This document shows positions 1-6,806 of a stretch of 64,000 nucleotides of DNA, in pieces (position 1 is the first letter of the stretch; every line of letters begins with the position of its first letter). The DNA comes from Hoeflea sp. (GTDB taxonomy: Bacteria; Pseudomonadota; Alphaproteobacteria; Rhizobiales; Rhizobiaceae), in NCBI GenBank assembly GCA_020637795.1, contig JACKJT010000001.1, positions 558,001-622,000 of the forward strand, read 5' to 3'. Both the position numbers and the translations under genes were made by a program. The notes under the pieces were generated by a model, which was given only the letters and a program-made list of their open reading frames with translations, had not been told where the DNA came from and did not search any database.

Positions 1-152
1 CGGACCGGTTCGAACAGCAGGCGAGCCCGAAGACGATGTATGAAAGATCCGGCCTGAACGCGCCTCAACTTGCCAAGTCGGCATTGGACGGCCTCGCCAG
101 GAAACAACAGAAACAGCCAAACAAGAACGTTCGACTGGCCGCCATTTCATGA
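1..152 (+). CDS. dxs: 1-deoxy-D-xylulose-5-phosphate synthase, C-terminal end (partial)
   Basis: This is the tail of a gene entering from the left edge, read in the frame starting at base 3 and ending at the TGA at 150-152, so about 49 residues are visible. The visible part, with D-R-F-E, the stretch SPKTMYERSGLNAP and a following LAKSALDGL, resembles the extreme C-terminus of DXS, where LPDxF is followed by a short spacer, a MYxxxGLxA motif and a final helix. DXS makes deoxyxylulose phosphate for isoprenoid synthesis. Phototrophic proteobacteria often keep a second dxs copy in the photosynthesis cluster, and the AerR/PpaA-like gene just downstream fits that. The assignment rests on a short tail. 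Another transketolase-type enzyme is the main alternative. Confidence 0.6.
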   Translation, partial: DRFEQQASPKTMYERSGLNAPQLAKSALDGLARKQQKQPNKNVRLAAIS

Positions 153-321
153 ACGAAGAAGTTTACCCTGAAATTGCACTGGAATTCCTGTGCGAGAGAT
201 ATGGTTTTTATCCGTTCTGGCAATAACCGCATTGCAGTATCGCCTATCTTGCACTCGTTTCTTTGCCAAATCCGTCATACCTTTTCTTCCTGCGGATGTA
301 TTCCGCGTGATGGGAGGAGCA

Positions 322-1209
322 ATGTCCGGAAATGAAGAGGGAGGTGGACATCAACCGTCCGCCCCGGGCAGAGTGCACATGACCGATGGCCACAGGGGAG
401 CGACGGCGCGCGCGCAACAGTTCCTTCGGGCCAGGAGTGTGCCTTCCAGGCTGGGAAGCGCCGACCGCAGCAAGCTCGAGGAAGCGATCCGCCATCACTT
501 CCATCATGAAAATTCGACCGCCAGCAGCGAGGCAGCCAGCCGCCAACTGATGGATGGTACGGTTCATTTCCGCCAGTTTCTCAGCACTCTTCTGGAAAAA
601 GACCCCAAGCACTTCCGCGCGGCCCTTGGCCGGCTCCGCAGCGAACGGGCTCCGCTGCTGGTTATCTGCGAAACCCTGATCATTCCGGTGGCCGAAGAAC
701 TGGGGCGGATGTGGTGTGAGGACCAGCAGAACTTTGCAAACATCACCGCGGCAACCGCGCGGCTGCAACTGCTGCTGACCAGCCTGTCCGATGTCGAGGG
801 ACCGTCATTCTGTGACGAGGAGCGTCCGCGAATCCTGCTGATGCGAATGCCGAGCAATGATCACACACTTGGCCTGAGCGTGATTGCCTCGGTCTTTCAC
901 GAGGAAGGATGGTCGGTGGCGGGCGGGCCAAGCCTGCAGGCCGGAAACCGCGCCTATGCCATGGCCCGCGAAGGCGGCTATCGGATGATCGGGGTATCGG
1001 TCGCCGTCGGCTCGACGGTCGAAGAAATCAACGCCATTGTTCGAAAATTGCGGGCCTCGTGCCCCGATCCGTCAATGTCGATCCTGCTCGGGGGCGCCTG
1101 CCTGAGCAACCGCGAGCCGGAGTTGCGGGCCGCAGGCGCCGACATCGTGGCGCTGGATGTGCGGCAAGCCATCCAGATGGCCAACACGCTGTTGAAGTCC
1201 CAAGGCTGA
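322..1209 (+). CDS. Cobalamin-binding regulatory protein, AerR/PpaA-like
   Basis: The start at 322 was chosen because GGGAGGA lies just upstream. An in-frame upstream extension to 190 has no such site and gives an atypical leader. The protein has 295 residues. The C-terminal half, roughly residues 170-290, is a B12-binding fold with a His-Thr-Leu-Gly motif at 181-184, the HTLG form seen in AerR/PpaA proteins. The Gly-rich loop LLGGACLS follows near residue 255. AerR/PpaA proteins are cobalamin-dependent light or redox antirepressors that act with PpsR/CrtJ on photosynthesis genes. The N-terminal third is low in recognisable features, and the helical segment in between matches the usual linker helices. 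It lies downstream of a probable dxs end. The family call is fairly firm, but a role in photosynthesis control is inferred. Confidence 0.75.
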   Translation: MSGNEEGGGHQPSAPGRVHMTDGHRGATARAQQFLRARSVPSRLGSADRSKLEEAIRHHFHHENSTASSEAASRQLMDGTVHFRQFLSTLLEKDPKHFRAALGRLRSERAPLLVICETLIIPVAEELGRMWCEDQQNFANITAATARLQLLLTSLSDVEGPSFCDEERPRILLMRMPSNDHTLGLSVIASVFHEEGWSVAGGPSLQAGNRAYAMAREGGYRMIGVSVAVGSTVEEINAIVRKLRASCPDPSMSILLGGACLSNREPELRAAGADIVALDVRQAIQMANTLLKSQG

Positions 1210-1251
1210 AACACCCGCGCCGCCCGGCATTTTTCGTCCGCTGGAAGGCAA

Positions 1252-2415
1252 TCAGTCAGACGAATCCGGGCCGCGCATTCTCAGCGAGAGCTGCACCATC
1301 GCCATGGCGAGCGCCGAAAGCGCGACGCAGATCCAGAAGGCGTTGACGCCGACCACGCCGAAGGCAATGCCGAAGCTCGAGACGACCAGGATCGAGAAGC
1401 CCTGCATCATGACGCCGAACAGGCTTTGCGCCTCGGCCGAGATATCCTCGCTGGTGCGTTTGGCGATGAAATAGAGACATCCGAGATAGGAGAAGGTGAA
1501 GGTCACCGCCTGGCCGAGCTGCATCAGGACAATCACCCACAGCGGCGGCGACAGGGTCATGCCGATCCACCTGAGCACCGAGACGGCGCCGGCGATCAGG
1601 ATGAGCACCCGGGCTGGAAAGCGGATGTTGATGCGCTTCCAGGCGAACATGGTTGCGGCTTCGGCGGACGCGCCGAGCGCAATCAGAATGCCGATGGTGG
1701 ATTCGTCGAGGCCCTGCTGTTTCCAGACCAGCGACGAAAACGCGTTCATGACCATGTGGTTGGCAAACAGCACGGCGCCGGCGATCACCGGCAACAGCAC
1801 CCAGGGCTGGAACGCGGCGATGACCTCGCGCGACAGGAATTTTCCTTCCGGCTTGATGCGCGGCTGGCCGACATCGCGCAGCCGCGGCAGGGCGATGGCT
1901 GCGAAGAACCGGGCGAAGCAGGTTGCGGCGAACAGCCAGACGAAGGCGTTGGCGCCAAACCACAGGATCAGGTAGCCGGTGGCAAAGCACATGGACAGGA
2001 AACCCACCGTGCCCCAGGCCCGGGTCACCCCGAATGAAAAGCCGAGCCGCAGCGACAACCGCATGGTCGCGGCATCGGCCACCGGACCGACCAGGCCCGC
2101 AGCCAGATTGGTCATGGTCCAGACCAGAAGGATCATCAGGAAACCTTCGGCAAAGCCGAGCAGCAGCGAGCAGATCGCGGCGAGGCCGGTGCCGATCATG
2201 ATCGCCTGCTTCCAATCCGCCGCCCGGTCGGCCAGGCGCCCGACAAACACGCTGAACAGCAGGATACCGGCCATGGGCAACGTGTTGATCAGCCCGATCT
2301 GCGCGTCGGTGACGCCCTGCTCGTTGAGCCAGATCGGAAGATAGGTGACCGTCACCGCAGCCGGCAGGAAGGTCAGCAGGTAATAACGGGTCGCCGCTGT
2401 TTTCGGCTTGGACAT
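1252..2415 (-). CDS. MFS transporter
   Basis: This encodes a major facilitator superfamily permease of about 387 residues with the expected twelve hydrophobic segments. The loop between helices 2 and 3 carries the family motif GRLADRAADWKQ. The protein resembles the HsrA/phenylpropionate-permease-like MFS branch, but nothing identifies a substrate. The start at 2415 (MSKPKTAATRYY) matches where such proteins usually begin. An in-frame ATG at 2490 would add an unhydrophobic 25-residue leader, and neither start has a strong ribosome site. It is convergent with the AerR-like gene, and nothing close by suggests co-transcription. Confidence 0.8.
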   Translation of the reverse strand: MSKPKTAATRYYLLTFLPAAVTVTYLPIWLNEQGVTDAQIGLINTLPMAGILLFSVFVGRLADRAADWKQAIMIGTGLAAICSLLLGFAEGFLMILLVWTMTNLAAGLVGPVADAATMRLSLRLGFSFGVTRAWGTVGFLSMCFATGYLILWFGANAFVWLFAATCFARFFAAIALPRLRDVGQPRIKPEGKFLSREVIAAFQPWVLLPVIAGAVLFANHMVMNAFSSLVWKQQGLDESTIGILIALGASAEAATMFAWKRINIRFPARVLILIAGAVSVLRWIGMTLSPPLWVIVLMQLGQAVTFTFSYLGCLYFIAKRTSEDISAEAQSLFGVMMQGFSILVVSSFGIAFGVVGVNAFWICVALSALAMAMVQLSLRMRGPDSSD

Positions 2416-2557
2416 CGGGGACAGGCCTTGAGCGTAAACAAACGGGGAGCATTCCGTAAGGAAGCCGGGACGACGAACGGACACATCCATGAAAAGCCGA
2501 ACCAGCTTTAATCGATCGCGGCAGGCTGCGCCATGGCCTGGTTACGCTCTCCCTCAG

Positions 2558-2908
2558 TCATTTTTCGGGGTGGACCTGCCGGCTGTCGTCGGGCGCCTGG
2601 TCCCGGTCGAACATGCCGTAATCGCGCAGCACATGGGCGACCCGCAACCGGTAGCCTGCAAACACACCCGCCCTGCCCCGCGACTGCGCGGACCGGTGCG
2701 CGGCAAGTGTCCGCCAGCGGCCCACCGACTCCTCATCGCGGAAGAAGGACAGCGACAGCAGCTTGCCCGGCGTGGTGAGACTTTCGAACCTTTCGACCGA
2801 AATGAAACCGTCGACCTGCTCAAGCATCGGCCGCATCGCAGCGGCGATCTCCAGATATTCCGCGCGGCGGCCATCGGCTGGCTCGACTTCGAAGATGACC
2901 GCGATCAT
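2558..2908 (-). CDS. Antibiotic biosynthesis monooxygenase (ABM) domain protein
   Basis: This is a 116-residue single-domain protein of the dimeric alpha-beta barrel (ABM/YgiN) fold. It opens with the edge strand IAVIFEVEPADG, has the helix carrying the conserved LEQVDGFISVERFES, and has the family's second strand LLSLSFFRDEESV. Such proteins act as small cofactor-free monooxygenases or haem-degrading enzymes, or simply bind aromatic ligands. Its start codon overlaps the stop of the upstream NIPSNAP gene by four bases (ATGA), so the two are translationally coupled. The pair is divergent from an ArsR regulator that probably controls it. The substrate is unknown. Confidence 0.8.
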   Translation of the reverse strand: MIAVIFEVEPADGRRAEYLEIAAAMRPMLEQVDGFISVERFESLTTPGKLLSLSFFRDEESVGRWRTLAAHRSAQSRGRAGVFAGYRLRVAHVLRDYGMFDRDQAPDDSRQVHPEK

Positions 2909-3234
2909 GGCAGAACCCGCGCGGCATGCGGCCCCGAGGCGAGCTTGAGAAAGGTGCGGTCCTCGCGCAGCAGGAATTTTTCGCGCTGGGCGAACTCGTA
3001 GTTCTCGCGGCCCAGCGGATCTTCGGACAGGCGCTGCCGGTAGGCTTCATAGGCGGCAAGACTCTCGATGGAGTAGACGCCGTAGGCAAGCGTCGACGAG
3101 CCTTCGTGCGGGCTGAAATAGCCGATCAGATCGGCGCCGCAGCGCGGGATCGCCTGCCCCCAGTTGCGGGCGTATTGCTCGAATTGCGGCTTTTTCGCCG
3201 GGTCGATGTGATAGCGGATGAAACAGGTGATCAT
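2905..3234 (-). CDS. NIPSNAP family protein
   Basis: This is a 109-residue protein of the NIPSNAP family, another dimeric alpha-beta barrel fold. The N-terminus, ITCFIRYHIDPAKKPQFEQY, and the later ADLIGYFSPHEGSSTLAYG stretch are typical. A strong ribosome site, AAGGGAGG, sits before the start at 3234. It is the first gene of a two-gene operon with the ABM protein, and the 70-bp divergent gap to the ArsR gene holds an inverted repeat that is the likely operator. Members have been tied to vesicle or stress functions, but no bacterial biochemical role is firm. Confidence 0.85.
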   Translation of the reverse strand: MITCFIRYHIDPAKKPQFEQYARNWGQAIPRCGADLIGYFSPHEGSSTLAYGVYSIESLAAYEAYRQRLSEDPLGRENYEFAQREKFLLREDRTFLKLASGPHAARVLP

Positions 3235-3282
3235 GAATGCCTCCCTTGTGCGGAGGGTTTCATGCCACGTTGACGGCCCTCT

Positions 3283-3306
3283 ATGCTTCGACTAGCATCG
3301 AAGCAT
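3283..3306 (+). promoter_or_regulatory. Inverted repeat, probable ArsR operator
   Basis: The arms ATGCTTCGA and TCGAAGCAT are perfect complements of nine bases separated by the six bases CTAGCA. The right arm runs into the ATG of the ArsR gene, so a bound repressor would cover the start region. The site lies in the short gap between the regulator and the divergent NIPSNAP/ABM pair, the usual place for an autoregulatory ArsR operator. Confidence 0.55.
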
Positions 3307-3991
3307 GAAAGAAGGTCCGGACATAGCCCAGCTGGGTGCGCTGATCGGCGACCCGGCGCGCGCCAACATGCTGACCGCGCTGATGGCCGGCGGTGCGCTG
3401 ACCGCCAGCGAACTGGCGGCGGAGGCCGGCGTGACCGTTCAGACGGCCAGTTCCCACCTGAAGAAGCTCGAAACCGCCGACCTGCTGATCCAGCGCAAGC
3501 AGGGCCGGCATCGCTATTTCGCGCTCGCCGATGACGATGTCGGCGCGCTGCTCGAGACCATGATGGGGCTTGCCGCCCGGCGCGGCCTGACGCGCACCCG
3601 CACCGGCCCGAAAGATCCGGCGCTCCGGAAGGCACGGGTCTGCTACAATCATCTGGCCGGAGAACTCGGGGTCGCGCTTTACGACGGACTGCTGGCCTCG
3701 ACGCTGCTTTCTGAAACCGACGGCGAGCCGGTGCTGACACCGGCCGGCCGCGAGCGGATGATCCGGTTCGGCATCGACATCGACGCCCTTGAAACCCAGC
3801 GGCGCCCCCTGTGCCGGTCGTGTCTGGACTGGAGCGCGCGGCGCACGCATCTGGCCGGCTCGCTCGGCCAGAGCCTGCTTTCCCGCTTCGAAGGCCTCGG
3901 CTGGGTCCGCCGCGAAACGGCATCACGCGTGGTGCATTTCACCGCCCGTGGCGAGACCGAATTGCTGGCGATGTTCTGCGGGCGGGACTAG
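3305..3991 (+). CDS. ArsR-family winged-helix transcriptional regulator
   Basis: This is a 228-residue regulator. Residues 1-80 form an ArsR-type winged helix with the recognition helix in VTVQTASSHLKKLETADLL and the wing QGRHRYFAL. The long C-terminal part, residues 90-228, has no recognised enzymatic motif and includes a C-x2-C pair (RPLCRSCLDW) that could bind metal or sense thiol chemistry. No ribosome site precedes the ATG at 3305, and the start overlaps an inverted repeat, so the message may be leaderless. It is divergent from the NIPSNAP/ABM pair, which it probably represses. Confidence 0.8.
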   Translation: MKEGPDIAQLGALIGDPARANMLTALMAGGALTASELAAEAGVTVQTASSHLKKLETADLLIQRKQGRHRYFALADDDVGALLETMMGLAARRGLTRTRTGPKDPALRKARVCYNHLAGELGVALYDGLLASTLLSETDGEPVLTPAGRERMIRFGIDIDALETQRRPLCRSCLDWSARRTHLAGSLGQSLLSRFEGLGWVRRETASRVVHFTARGETELLAMFCGRD

Positions 3992-3995
3992 GTCC

Positions 3996-4388
3996 TCACA
4001 CCCGCTCCAGCGCGTAGTGCGCCACGCCCGCGCCAAAACTCCAGTCGAGCGAGGTGTTTTCGGTCAGCACCACCATCACATCCTCCGGCCTGAAGCCGGA
4101 CTTGACCTGCGCCAGCCGGACGATTTCCCGGTAAAGCGCCTGTTTCTGTGTGTCGGTCCGCCCCATGCGGAAGGTGATTTCGACGATCGCCGTGTCCGCG
4201 CTTCGCTCCAGTGACGGGAACGCCGGATCGATGACCAGGGATTTCGCATCAAGCCGATGAATGACGTGAAACAGGTCGTCTTCGGGCACATTGGCGGTCG
4301 CCACCAGAGCCTCGTGCACGGCGCGGCGCAGCCCCGCGACCCGGCCATCGGGCAGTGATTGCGGCACATTGAACTTGACCAGGGGCAT
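3996..4388 (-). CDS. Tautomerase family protein (4-oxalocrotonate tautomerase-like)
   Basis: This is a 130-residue protein. After removal of the initiator Met it starts with Pro (MPLVKFNVP), the catalytic base of the tautomerase superfamily. Its length is that of the duplicated beta-alpha-beta group rather than the 60-residue single-domain form. It contains the conserved ITFRMGRTDTQKQALY segment. A strong ribosome site, GAGGAGG, lies before the start at 4388. It follows a small gene on the same strand by 89 bases and stands opposite a LysR regulator. It probably acts on an enol or keto acid, substrate unknown. Confidence 0.8.
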   Translation of the reverse strand: MPLVKFNVPQSLPDGRVAGLRRAVHEALVATANVPEDDLFHVIHRLDAKSLVIDPAFPSLERSADTAIVEITFRMGRTDTQKQALYREIVRLAQVKSGFRPEDVMVVLTENTSLDWSFGAGVAHYALERV

Positions 4389-4477
4389 TGTCGCTTCCTC
4401 CTCGGAAATCGTATGAAAGGCAGGGCAGATGCGGGCCCCCTCGCCCGGCTGGCGCCGTTTGAGGTCCGGCCCGGGTC

Positions 4478-4672
4478 TCAGGCCGTCCAGAAGGCGGCGT
4501 CGCTCTTCTGGCGCGATGTCCGGCCCGCAAGCCGGTTCCAGGCCATGGACAGCGCCCGGTTGATCGCCCTGGTGCGTTCGCGGTGGGCGCGCTCCCTGTA
4601 GCGGTGATAATCCGGCAGCGGATCGAGCGGGCTGATGGCCGAGTGCGGGGTGTGACGGTCGGGGTTGAACAT
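4478..4672 (-). CDS. Small unknown protein, RSP_7527/DUF1127-like
   Basis: This is a 64-residue, basic small protein. The start at 4672 is favoured over 4687 because AAGGAGA sits six bases upstream of it. The central part, PDYHRYRERAHRERTRAIN, with its arginine-rich helix resembles the short alphaproteobacterial DUF1127/RSP_7527 proteins that often sit near stress or tautomerase genes, but the match is loose. It is the promoter-proximal gene of the tautomerase pair and divergent from the LysR regulator. Its function is unknown. Confidence 0.55.
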   Translation of the reverse strand: MFNPDRHTPHSAISPLDPLPDYHRYRERAHRERTRAINRALSMAWNRLAGRTSRQKSDAAFWTA

Positions 4673-4724
4673 GGCAGTCTCCTTCAAGCGGGTGTCCGGG
4701 GTGTCGGAGAGAGTTGTATTATTT

Positions 4725-4740
4725 TTATCCGGGATGATAA
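4725..4740. promoter_or_regulatory. TTATC/GATAA inverted repeat in LysR divergent region
   Basis: TTATC and GATAA are perfect five-base arms separated by CGGGAT. The site lies within the 104-bp gap between the divergent LysR gene (start 4777) and the small protein/tautomerase pair (start 4672). LysR binding sites usually take the form T-N11-A with partial dyad symmetry, and this site fits that. It is a candidate, not a proof. Confidence 0.35.
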
Positions 4741-4776
4741 TCTTTGTTTTACGAGCAACACTCCGGACTACCAGTC

Positions 4777-5688
4777 ATGAATAAAACAGCAGCATCCGAC
4801 GAGATCGGCATCTTCGTTCGCGTGGTGGAGCGTGGCGGGTTCGCCGCCGCCGCCGAGGAAACCGGATTGACACCGTCGGGCGTCTCCAAGGCGGTGACGC
4901 GACTTGAGGACCGGTTGGGCGTCAAGCTGCTGCAGCGCACGACCCGGCGGCTGATGATGACGGCGGAGGGAGAGATGCTGCTGGCGCGCGGCCGCGAGAT
5001 CCTCGCTGCCATCGAGGCGACCGAGGCCGAAGTGATGGCGGCGCGGGGCAAGCCGAAGGGATCGATCCGGGTCAGCATGGGCACGGCCTATGCCAAGCAC
5101 CGGCTGGCGCCGGTGCTGCCAAAATTCAGGGAATTGTATCCCGAGATCGACCTCAACATTTCGGTGGCCGACCGGCGTGTCGACGTGATCGGCGAACAGC
5201 TGGACGTGGCGATCCGCACCGGCGCACTCGCCGATTCAAGCCTGATCGCCCGGCAGCTCGGCCAGGCCAGACGCGTGATCGCAGCGAGCCCCGCCTACCT
5301 CGCCAGGCATGGCGAGCCGAAAAAGGCCTCCGATCTTGCCGATCACGCCTGCCTGCTGATCACCGGGTTCTCCCGCCTGTCGGAATGGCCGCTGAAAGTG
5401 GACGGCAAGGTGACGCCGGTTTCGGTCAAGCCGGCGGTGTTGTGCGACAATGCCGATATCCTGGCGGAAATGGCGCTGGCGGGGCTCGGCATCGTCCGGC
5501 TGGCGAGCTTCGTCATCGAGGACGCCATCGCCGAAGGGCGGCTGAAGCCGCTGCTGGTCGATTGCCATGTCTCCGAACCGGTGCCGATCACCGCGCTGAT
5601 GCCGCCGGGGCGCCAGCACCTGCCGCGGGTGCGGGCCTTCATCGATTTCCTCGTCGAGCACGCCCCGGAACCGGTCCGCCCGATGTGA
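4777..5688 (+). CDS. LysR-family transcriptional regulator
   Basis: This is a standard LysR regulator of 303 residues. The winged helix covers roughly residues 1-65, with recognition-helix residues in ETGLTPSGVSKAVTRLE. The effector-binding domain follows, with TAYAKHRLAPVLPKFRELYP at its start. The ATG at 4777 is taken as the start. A TTG at 4744 in the same frame would lengthen it into the promoter region. It is divergent from the small protein and the tautomerase, which are the obvious targets. On its other side is only a degraded oxidoreductase tail, so it may once have controlled that gene too. Confidence 0.9.
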   Translation: MNKTAASDEIGIFVRVVERGGFAAAAEETGLTPSGVSKAVTRLEDRLGVKLLQRTTRRLMMTAEGEMLLARGREILAAIEATEAEVMAARGKPKGSIRVSMGTAYAKHRLAPVLPKFRELYPEIDLNISVADRRVDVIGEQLDVAIRTGALADSSLIARQLGQARRVIAASPAYLARHGEPKKASDLADHACLLITGFSRLSEWPLKVDGKVTPVSVKPAVLCDNADILAEMALAGLGIVRLASFVIEDAIAEGRLKPLLVDCHVSEPVPITALMPPGRQHLPRVRAFIDFLVEHAPEPVRPM

Positions 5689-5715
5689 TCGCGATCCGCA
5701 TGGAAAAGACCTGGA

Positions 5716-5812
5716 TCAGACCTCGATCATGACCTTGCCGTGGCTCTTGCGCGGTGTGCGCAGATAGTCCCACGCATCGCGGTACGCCTCCATCGGGAAG
5801 ACGCAACCCTTC
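5716..5812 (-). pseudogene. C-terminal remnant of a zinc-type quinone oxidoreductase
   Basis: Read leftwards, about 30 codons end in KSHGKVMIEV followed by a stop at 5716-5718. The stretch, preceded by MEAYRDAWDYLR, matches the C-terminus of medium-chain NADPH:quinone reductases or alcohol dehydrogenases, in which GKVVIE is the usual end. Upstream of about 5812 the frame loses any family resemblance, and the following bases up to 5870 show no gene. The rest of the gene is absent, so this is a remnant left at a rearrangement junction. Such reductases often lie beside LysR regulators. Confidence 0.6.
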
Positions 5813-5870
5813 CGGCATTGCGATCTCCCATGCTTCGAATTTGACTGTCCCAGGCTCTGTGAACTTGCGA

Positions 5871-6806
5871 TTATCGGCGTTGTCCAAGGGCAGAGATCCC
5901 GACAGCGGCGAGGATGATCAGCCCCATGGTCAGGTCGCGGAAGAACGGATCTATACCGAGGATGTTGAACCCGTTGTTGACGAGCGCCAGCAGGAACACA
6001 CCGGCGAGGGATCGCCAGACCGCGCCTTGCCCGCCATAGATGCTGGTGCCGCCCAGGATCACGGCTGCGATGGCCTGAAGCTCCATCCCGTCGCCGGCCG
6101 TCGCCTGCCCGAGCGCCACCCGCGAGGTGGTGATGATCGAGGCGAGACCCGCCGCAAAGCCGGCGATGGCGAACGCCGCGATCTTGACCCGGTTGGTGCG
6201 GATGCCGGAGAGAATGGCGGCTTCCTCGTTGCCGCCGACCGCAAAAAGTTTGCGCCCGAAGGTGGTGCGGGTGAGAAGGAAGGTCAGCACGAGCGCAAAC
6301 AGCACCATCACCCAGACCGAGTTGAAGACGCCGAGAAACTTTCCGCGTCCGAGCCAGGTGAAGTCGTCGATCCGCGCTGAAATCAGCCGTCCGTCCGACA
6401 ACGCCACGGCGATGCCCTTGAAGATCAGCGCCGTTGCGATCGTGGCCAAGAACGAATGCACCCTGAGCGCGGTGATCGCGATCCCGTTGGCATAGCCGAG
6501 TGCAAGCCCGACGAAGGGTGCCAGCGCCAGGCCGAGAAAGGGATTCACATTGACCGCCAGCCAGGCTGAAGTCACCGAACCCATGGCAAAAATCGCCCCC
6601 ACCGAGAGATCGAAACCACCGACGATGATCACAAGTGTCATCGCCGATGCCATGATCGCCAGAGGGGCGTTCTGGTTGAGAATGTTGAGAAGATTGCGGC
6701 CCGTCAGGAAGCTGTCGGACAGCAACGTCAGAGCGGCCACCAGCAGGGCGATGAGGATCAGCACCGCGTAGTTTTGAAGAAAGTGAAGCGTCTTAGCGCG
6801 GGTCAT
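5871..6806 (-). CDS. ABC transporter permease, ribose type (RbsC-like)
   Basis: This is a 311-residue inner-membrane permease of the BPD_transp_2/RbsC family. It carries the conserved GGFDLSVGAIFAMGSV segment near residues 63-80 and AVGGNEEAAILSGI, the family's EAA-like coupling loop, around 190-203, among eight to ten hydrophobic segments. Its start overlaps the ATPase stop by four bases. It is the last gene of the five-gene hydantoinase/transport operon. Only one permease gene is present, as is usual for this family, where it acts as a homodimer. By context the substrate is probably a cyclic amide such as a hydantoin rather than a sugar. Confidence 0.9.
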   Translation of the reverse strand: MTRAKTLHFLQNYAVLILIALLVAALTLLSDSFLTGRNLLNILNQNAPLAIMASAMTLVIIVGGFDLSVGAIFAMGSVTSAWLAVNVNPFLGLALAPFVGLALGYANGIAITALRVHSFLATIATALIFKGIAVALSDGRLISARIDDFTWLGRGKFLGVFNSVWVMVLFALVLTFLLTRTTFGRKLFAVGGNEEAAILSGIRTNRVKIAAFAIAGFAAGLASIITTSRVALGQATAGDGMELQAIAAVILGGTSIYGGQGAVWRSLAGVFLLALVNNGFNILGIDPFFRDLTMGLIILAAVGISALGQRR

